DNA of 64,000 nucleotides from NCBI GenBank assembly GCA_020744425.1, contig JAGMUV010000002.1, positions 248,001-312,000 of the forward strand. The letters run 5' to 3'. Shown here piece by piece: positions 57,529 through 64,000 of this stretch. Origin of the DNA: Dactylonectria macrodidyma. Lineage: Eukaryota > Ascomycota > Sordariomycetes > Hypocreales > Nectriaceae. The stretch's first letter is position 1. Each line of letters begins with the position of its first letter. The notes under the pieces were generated by a model, which saw only the letters and a list, made by a program, of their open reading frames with translations, was not told the origin of the DNA and ran no database searches. The translations under genes and the position numbers were made by a program.

Positions 57529-58918
57529 TAACGAGGAGGTATCGATCGATGGCCCCTTTCATTTACCTACCAATGCTGTGGTGATACGGCGTGAGTCAAC
57601 GCATGCGCTCGGCCACGGTGGGCTCAAGAGAGGCATACAACTACGAAAATAGCATCTAGCTTCTAGCACAGCCCGCAAGGCAACTTCTTCGCCATTTCAA
57701 GCCCCGGAGGCAGTCTCTAGCTCCGGGGCTCCCAACTTCCGAGGCTCAATGAAAGGTCTCACAAGATGGCCAATCACGATGGAGGCAGGTTGCCACAATG
57801 CACATAGAGGGTGACTGGGTTCAGAATGTAGACGTTGCATGGAGAGTGGCTGCTTTGATGGCTAGTAGTGAGGTCAACCAACGATCCCGGACTCTAAGAT
57901 TGTTCTTCAGGCCCCTGTGTAGTATGTTTTGACGGGCGTTAAGCTCAGCTGGAGCACACACGACGAATATCACGGCTCCCATCACGAAGGAAAAGAGGCT
58001 GAGTGTCTATCCAATGAATCCAGTAGGTGATTCCACATAATGCATAATACATAGCCTAAAGTCTACCGCGTTTAAGTCCCTAAATCAGCCCACTTGCATT
58101 GTACGAGAACAATTCTCGATAGGGTGCATGTTTCAAAAGCCCGCTTATGACACGAAGCTCGATGCTGATTCGAGGGTCATCCAAGGTCAAGGAAGCATCC
58201 CGTTTATCTGAGTAAGCGCGGCAATTGCCATCGTAGAATCCAAAACGTATGGGTAAGCTGACTTGATCCCCTTCAACACAAAACTTCTCGTATACCAAAT
58301 TAATACACGACTTTGCTCGCCGCCGTAGGATATGGGTTGTGGAAATGAGAAAGCGGAGAGTATATTAGTATACGTGTAGCAATACCGTACGGAGCGATAC
58401 GAGGAAAGAAAGAGTGCAGGAGCGATCTCAGGGTAAGTATCCCTTTTGACCAGACTAAGACAAGGCAATACTGATGGTGCCCAGGCAATGTCCAAGCTGG
58501 TAAGCCTTTCCAGAATTATCAGCCCCGGGATTCTTCCTCGGCGTGACTCGGCATTAGGGTTGCATCTCAGCCACCATTAGCTTGTGTCAATACGATGTGG
58601 TCAGATGGTTCCCACCCCGCTCGTAGGGCTGTCTTAATGTGACGTAGTAATGCGTAGGAGGGATAAGTTTGATCTCAAATGTCTACGCCACCATTGTCCC
58701 CGAAGACGCAATAATCCGCCCCCAGTCCCTGATTGACTTTGCATCCGTTAACTTACAGGCAGTGATAGAATAACACGAATTTCTCATATGTTGGTCACGG
58801 ATTACCTTATGTTCGGGCAGAAAGAATGCCCATACGGGTGCGTTTTGTACTATATTTTCTTTTCTCAAATAGATACAATGAATGAGTTTGAAGAATGGCC
58901 CCATCGCAAATTCATGCC
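57529..58918. other. Intergenic, about 1.4 kb, no supported gene
   Basis: Short minus-strand frames at 58080-58298 and 58187-58495 have no recognisable domain and overlap each other. I see nothing else that can be supported. Confidence 0.4.
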
Positions 58919-59980
58919 CTAACAAATGTTCTGCGAGGCATTTCCAGTGATCTTCCAGGTAATGTTCTCGCCACATGGAGACTCTCGCACAGAGGTGTTG
59001 TCCACCTTGAGAGTGATGGAGATATCGCGGTTGTTTGCAAACTCGGTTCGGGCAGCGAGACGAACCTCTCCTCCACCATTAACCGTACCGCCCAGGATCT
59101 TGACGTTGTAGCAGTTCTCGATGAGGACAGCGTTGTTGCCGTTGCTTGCGAGATCAACTGTCTTGATCTCTGCGCCGCCGGACTCGGAGACGCAGAAGAC
59201 TCCACGACCGCCGCCGCGAGAGACAACCTTGTCGATATAAACATTGGTCGCGTAGCCTCCGTTCAGGATGCCGTTTTGGTTAGCAAATCGCAGGGTGCCG
59301 TATCCGGTTCCTGCACCAACGTTGTTGCCATCAACAAGCCCGACCCTAGCGTTGTTGGTGTTTTGGAGAAGTAGGCCAGACTCGCCGACGTTCCTGGCAA
59401 TGACTTGGTCGATTGTAAGCCCATTGATGTTCCAAGTCTCGACAGCGTGACTGCCAGCGCCGGTGACAGTGATGACGCCCATTTTGACGTTGGAGTTTGC
59501 AGCTCGGTCGCGGTCGAATCGAATGCCCAGACCGCCGCTGAGGTTCATCGTGATGGCGCCCAAGACCAGGTTTGAGGTACCAGAAAAGCGCAGTCCAAAG
59601 TAAGGGTTGCCAGTCATCGTGAGATACGGGATCTGGACATTGGAAGTATCCGTGGACTCGATGGCACCTCGTCCGCTGCGAAGCGCAGTGTTGATGGTAC
59701 CGCAGCCCTCAAAGATCTTTCCGCTGGTGATGGTGATGGTATTAGCGCCAATGGAGCCAGAGGCCATCACAGACACTCGCTGTCCACTGCTGATGGAGTC
59801 AAGCGCAGCTTGGATGGCGGCTCGGTAGTCGGAGCCCGAGTATACCGAAGTCGATCCCCTGGTGGCTGTGAAGGAACTGCCGGAGCCAGTCACCTTGGCA
59901 TGGGGTGTGCCTGAGCCACATTGGCCCTGGACGAGCGAGACAAGTGCAAGCACTGTCGTGAGAGAGAAAATGCCGACCAT
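58919..59980 (-). CDS. Secreted right-handed beta-helix protein
   Basis: A 353-residue secreted protein with a signal peptide (MVGIFSLTTVLALVSLVQG) and a parallel beta-helix, visible as repeating short strands ending in N, V and I (GAITMNLSG, GVITVTGAG, GLTIDQVIARN, ARVGLVDGN). The N-terminal part has YRAAIQAALDSISSGQRVSV, a capping helix and first coil typical of pectin-lyase-like folds. The GH28 active-site set (NTD, DD, GHG) is absent, so it is not a standard polygalacturonase. It may be a lyase, epimerase or binding protein acting on plant or fungal polysaccharide. The frame is open further upstream, but the signal peptide fixes the start here. Single exon, intact. Confidence 0.8.
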   Translation of the reverse strand: MVGIFSLTTVLALVSLVQGQCGSGTPHAKVTGSGSSFTATRGSTSVYSGSDYRAAIQAALDSISSGQRVSVMASGSIGANTITITSGKIFEGCGTINTALRSGRGAIESTDTSNVQIPYLTMTGNPYFGLRFSGTSNLVLGAITMNLSGGLGIRFDRDRAANSNVKMGVITVTGAGSHAVETWNINGLTIDQVIARNVGESGLLLQNTNNARVGLVDGNNVGAGTGYGTLRFANQNGILNGGYATNVYIDKVVSRGGGRGVFCVSESGGAEIKTVDLASNGNNAVLIENCYNVKILGGTVNGGGEVRLAARTEFANNRDISITLKVDNTSVRESPCGENITWKITGNASQNIC

Positions 59981-61068
59981 GGTTGTGATTTCTTTGAAGG
60001 CAATGAAGACAAAGAAACAAGGTATCTTAGGGATTTCCTTATGTTTAGACGACGGGGTCAGCAGCTTCTTTAATAATACTCCGTTTGAGGGGAAGCGACT
60101 GTATTCGTCCAGTCTTGGCAATGGCCCTCGCATTTTAAACGCTACCACTATAAAGTGACACTAATATATCGACTGCACCACGCGTTTGAGAAATTCCGTG
60201 GTGGACTTTTAGTGATCATCACCCCGTACTTCCCAAACAGCTCAGCTAGTGCTTGTCCAAGTCACCTACCTCGGACGCCCAAGCTCCGTCACATCCCCTT
60301 ACGTCCCTTAGCTTAGCAAATATTGGTGACCGTTAACAGACGTGGCAGCTGACCGCCTAGGTCTCACTGAGTGAAAATTGGTTTCAGGGCTCAGCGGATT
60401 CACAGGGTGGTTTCTTCATGAAATCGCCTGATCACAGCTTTGGGATGCCTCGGGATACTCGACAGCTCGCTCAATGCGGATTATCTCGACTTTTTTTTTT
60501 CCCCTCTTAGCCCACCATTGACCAATTTCTGATGCCAGAGACATGTTGAAGCACACCACAGCCTTGTTGCTACGGCGATGCATCTTCGGCTCGGATTGAC
60601 CCGAGAAGAACCGCATAAGGTTTAAGCTTAAAGGATTAGCCGCCCGCGTTGTTCCATCCGGTTCTACCGAAATGTTCCAAACAAGGATCCGGACCTTATT
60701 GACCCGTACCTGTTGCACCTGACACATTGTATCAACGAGGATGTTCAGGGACAAACTCGGGGGGTTAGAGTCAGATGGCAATTTCCCACTGAGGGGTCGA
60801 GGGGCCAAGCCCCCATGTTTTGACGTTTCAAGCATAGGTCACCATGTTGCCCATGGGTTGCATTGGCGGAAAATTCACCCGATGTTTCAATACGAAGGCT
60901 TGGGTTGCAGGTGCGCAGGGTTCTAGCCCCCTAGACATTTTGTTCAGCTCATCAATGTCTACTTGCAACATGACCCTTCCAACAACACGACAATACGACT
61001 CTATGTCTTCACACTAATTCTTCTATGCCATGACCTTGCTCAGTAAGATTCAACAATTACTCCTCTAC
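59981..61068. other. Intergenic, about 1.1 kb
   Basis: I see no supported gene. It holds the beta-helix gene promoter and the 3' flank of the regulator. A GGGGCCAAGCCCC inverted repeat near 60802 could form a short hairpin. Confidence 0.45.
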
Positions 61069-63943
61069 TCAGACAGGAAACCGTTTGAACCATTGTTGAA
61101 TTTCGTTGGAGAAAAAAGTTCCAAGTTCAAGTTCATCTTGGAAGCCGTTCATTGATCCGTCTTGCATCGACATGTCCATCAATAATTGCGGCTGTATGTC
61201 GATATTTCCGTGATTAATATCCACCGACCCGTAGCGAGGATTGAATTGCGCATTATAGTCTGGCAATTCCAGCGTTCGAGGGGAGGCCGAAGTCACTAAA
61301 ACACAGTTTAGTATGGACAAATGAGAAACTAGCAGAAACAAGCTCACCCCATGTTTCAACAAGGCCAGATAGCCGCCTCAGATACTCGACGCATTGAAGC
61401 ATAATCGCATTCTGTGCTCCAAGCTGAACAAGGGCTTCAGCTGCTTTATCAATGAACCTCTTTACCCGCTCTAGCCGTTCAGCGTCGTTACTAGCGCTGG
61501 CAGTTTCTTCAATTGGAACTAAAAGGCTTCCAAAAATCACCAACGCTGCATTAAAAGCTGCACAAGTGAAGTATTATTAGCGGGTGAATCCCGACACCAA
61601 CATCGTTGATCTTGGGTGAAACGAGGGAACATACTGTAGTACAGCGTAAACCACCAAGCTCCGATCAAGTGCCGTCCGAGGCCTGGCTTGGTAAGGACAG
61701 TGTGGATGATCTCGATGATATCCTCAGCTGCCCGGACACACGTTCTGTTGAAGTTGGCCTGCATTTGATTAACTGACCGTTGCGGACGGCGCATCGAATT
61801 CGGATCCCTTGAGCATCCGCTTAGCGACTTTGTCAACATCGGCCTGTGGAGGAGAAGCTGGACACTCAGATATCGCAACGACAGAATTAGTCTGAATCTC
61901 TCGATGGTCTGATCGTCTATAAGCTCTTCCTCAGGCAGGTGCGAAGACGACCGAAGGAACAGAGGCGCCGGTAAAGAGTTGTGCCAATCACTCAGCTCCT
62001 GCTCTAAATGAAAAATTTGTGTAATCATCGTTGTTTCGGATGGTGGATCCTCACAACCCAAGTTATGGCCATAGAGGGTGGCAATGACCTTCCACATAAC
62101 TCTGTACAATTGGCTGCTAGGTTTAGTTCACGCTGAGCCTAGTGAGCAAAAGGGAGACCTTACATGGTGGCATTGAAGAAGGCAACACTCGTGTTGGAGT
62201 GGATGATGGCCACACCGTCACAAGGCGGCAAGGGCATTGGGAGGTCCAATTTTACATAGTCTTCAGGAATTGCACCTGGTCGACCGAAAGTCATGCTAAG
62301 GCTCCTACTGTAAGGTTAGAACAAGGCCAAAACGTGGAAATAACCGCCACTGTTGATTGCTCCATTGGATCTTGGGATGATGCATGGCCAAAGTAGCTGA
62401 GAGTTCTTGGGGCTAAAGTCTGGGCGCAATACCTATCAAGCAGGACACATCCAAACCAAGTCCTTTTTCTCATTTCCTGTTCGATCGGCGGGAATTTCAG
62501 CATGGCATCTCTTGAATGCAGGCCAATGGATAGAGCAGCCTTGACTGCAAGGCCATGTGTTGTCCATGTTTGCACAGACTTTTGAGTGCTCTGTAGGTAT
62601 TGGCTCATGAGTAAGAGGTATTGTACTGGGACCTATTAGTGCTCTATCCAGCCAAGTTGGCCATAGGCGATGTTAAACGCGATGTCCCTTACCTGTTTCA
62701 AGAGTAGTGCCTCTGAGCATCTGTGTCTTGCATAATTCTCTTGCTCGACGGTAGTAAATATCCGACTGCTGAGAATTATACTCTGTGGCATCTTCTGCGC
62801 AGCCAGTAGTAGAAACCGCCATGGCTAGCATCATGTTCAACAATCCAAGCCATGTTCTGCGAACATCAGTTCGAAAATTTTGTTGTCTCATGCGCTCATA
62901 CGTCTCCATGAAGCTCTCTTGATGGATAAAGGGGAAGAGTAGGCCGGTGTTGGAAAAGTAGTATAGAATCAACTTCCTTGTCTCATGGTCAGGAGGTATG
63001 ACATTCATCTCAACCGCAGTCAGTGTCTCATCGGAATGGCCTGTTACAGACGATGATGTGATTGGGCGGGAGACATTAATCATGCTCGTTTGGTAGAAAC
63101 TAATGCCGGTAGAAGAAGAGGGGGAAACAGATTCACCGGCTGTTGAGCTTTGTTTGGCCATGGCGCGGAATATTTGGCGCATGAAGGCGATGTTTGACGA
63201 TGGTCCTTAAGATTGAAGTTATCAGAAGCATGCGCTGGGCCAATCGAGAGGTGGACGACATACCAAAGAAACCACAGTCTTGATCGTCGACAAAGGACAC
63301 GGCCATTCCATCTGTCATGCTCTGGCCCGTGGGCTGATCTTGGATACCCTCGACATTGACGACAACATTGCTGGGGACGGCAGCTGGTTGGATGGTGAGA
63401 GTGGCAGAAGGTCCACTAACGTTGTGTTGAAAAACCTCGACGTCGGTCAAGCGACGACCTTGTTGCTTCACAGTAGCCTCTAGAGCCCTAACCTTGTCTT
63501 CTAGGGCAGTGAAGAGGCTAGACAGATCGCGGTATTAGTCATATAGCACGGAGATCGGGGTGGCGTGCATCATGCATGGTATGGGACCGAGATTCCAGAT
63601 TCTCGTACGACTCATCGGACTTACTCTCTTGGGACCAATAGATTGGCAGACGTATCTGGCAGTTCATAGATACATTCGAACCCTAGCCGCTCACACGGCT
63701 CGCATCGTGGACGCACGCCATTGCACTACGAAGGGGAGCCCTGCGAGATTAGCACAGCTCCTGGGGGCTAGGAGATGAGATCATGATGGGGCCTCTCACG
63801 CGAGATTTGCGTATCCGACACGCTGAACAAGCCAAACCAACACGACGGCGTTTTGGAGCAGGGGCTGGTTCTTGTTCTTCCACGCTCCCAGCGACAGATT
63901 CGCGGTTGGTGCCAGCGACGGACACCTCGTCATCGAGACCCAT
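61069..63943 (-). CDS. Zn2Cys6 transcription factor
   Basis: A large Gal4-type regulator in several exons. Exon 1 starts MGLDDEVSVAG, with a nuclear-signal-like KRRR, then ACSACRIRKSR. After an intron placed before the third cysteine comes CNGVRPRCEPCERLGFEC. A coiled-coil-like exon follows (LFTALEDKVRALEATVKQQ), then a low-complexity linker. The fungal_trans region contains LYYFSNTGLLFPFIHQESF, GLAVKAALSIGLHSR and RKRTWFGCVLLDR, followed by SMTFGRP in the next exon. The final exon ends FFSNEIQQWFKRFPV. The start is set by the first ATG before the cluster. Target genes are unknown; the nearest neighbour is the secreted beta-helix protein. Exact boundaries of the middle exons are approximate. 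Confidence 0.85.
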
Positions 63944-64000
63944 CGGTCCTAGGCCTGTCAGCCTTCTTCAGACGAGGCTAACAAGAGACGAGGAATAGTA

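Noticed and set aside
58080..58495. Overlapping minus-strand frames upstream of the beta-helix gene
   Set aside because: No family recognised; frames overlap and lack a promoter or splice context.
60795..60820. GGGGCCAAGCCCC hairpin as a terminator
   Set aside because: Rho-independent terminators are not used by fungal RNA polymerase II; a chance inverted repeat is more likely.
1..64000. tRNA, rRNA, CRISPR or complete transposons
   Set aside because: I scanned for cloverleaf-like boxes, spaced direct repeats, transposase and reverse-transcriptase motifs by eye and found none.

Overview
The window is nuclear DNA of a filamentous ascomycete. Most genes carry short GT-AG introns (about 48-120 nt). 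The protein families are typical of plant-associated Sordariomycetes: Zn2Cys6 regulators, MFS permeases, a P450, pectin-degrading enzymes, a NACHT-type STAND protein, a Clr5-domain protein, an Hsp30-type small heat shock protein and an OPT transporter. The small heat shock protein and the overall content look Fusarium- or Hypocreales-like, but that placement is an inference. No tRNA, rRNA, CRISPR array or intact transposon was recognised. All coding models come from reading splice sites and frames by eye; family names rest on visible motifs, not on a database search.

Layout. 0.7-3.0 kb: an M1-family leukotriene A4 hydrolase-like aminopeptidase. 3.4-6.4 kb: three broken metabolic genes side by side (D-serine dehydratase-like, nitrilase/omega-amidase-like, RidA-like). 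7.6-10.2 kb: OPT transporter. 10.5-15.6 kb: a 1,607-residue NLR-like protein (alpha/beta hydrolase, NACHT, degenerate beta-propeller). 16.5-19.6 kb: fructosamine-kinase-like protein and a DHA1-type MFS pump, convergent. 20.0-20.7 kb: a CFEM-like secreted protein interrupted by one in-frame TGA. 21.5-24.8 kb: SET-domain protein and P450. 25.4-29.1 kb: a frameshifted esterase beside a Zn2Cys6 regulator. 30.2-40.3 kb: an ACS-type MFS permease, pectin methylesterase, Zn2Cys6 regulator, alcohol-acetyltransferase-like protein, Hsp20 and PL3 pectate lyase. 41.1-44.3 kb: a gene-poor stretch with an orphan broken ORF and simple repeats. 44.3-45.7 kb: Clr5-domain protein. 46.2-56.4 kb: a probable catabolic cluster (regulator, 2-hydroxyacid dehydrogenase, HpcH/HpaI aldolase, second regulator, ACS permease). 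56.8-60.0 kb: two secreted proteins. 61.1-63.9 kb: another Zn2Cys6 regulator.

How the genes may work together. The secreted pectin methylesterase and PL3 pectate lyase would de-esterify and then cleave pectin. The permease, aldolase and dehydrogenase at 48.9-56.4 kb look like a route for importing and splitting a sugar-acid-like carboxylate. Its two central enzymes are transcribed divergently from a shared 646-bp promoter, and a regulator lies on either side. The broken trio at 3.4-6.4 kb looks like a lost pathway for D-serine or a related D-amino acid: dehydratase, imine-handling RidA and amidase. Five or six genes in the window are disrupted by single lesions. Either this is a decaying accessory region or the assembly has base errors there; raw reads would decide.
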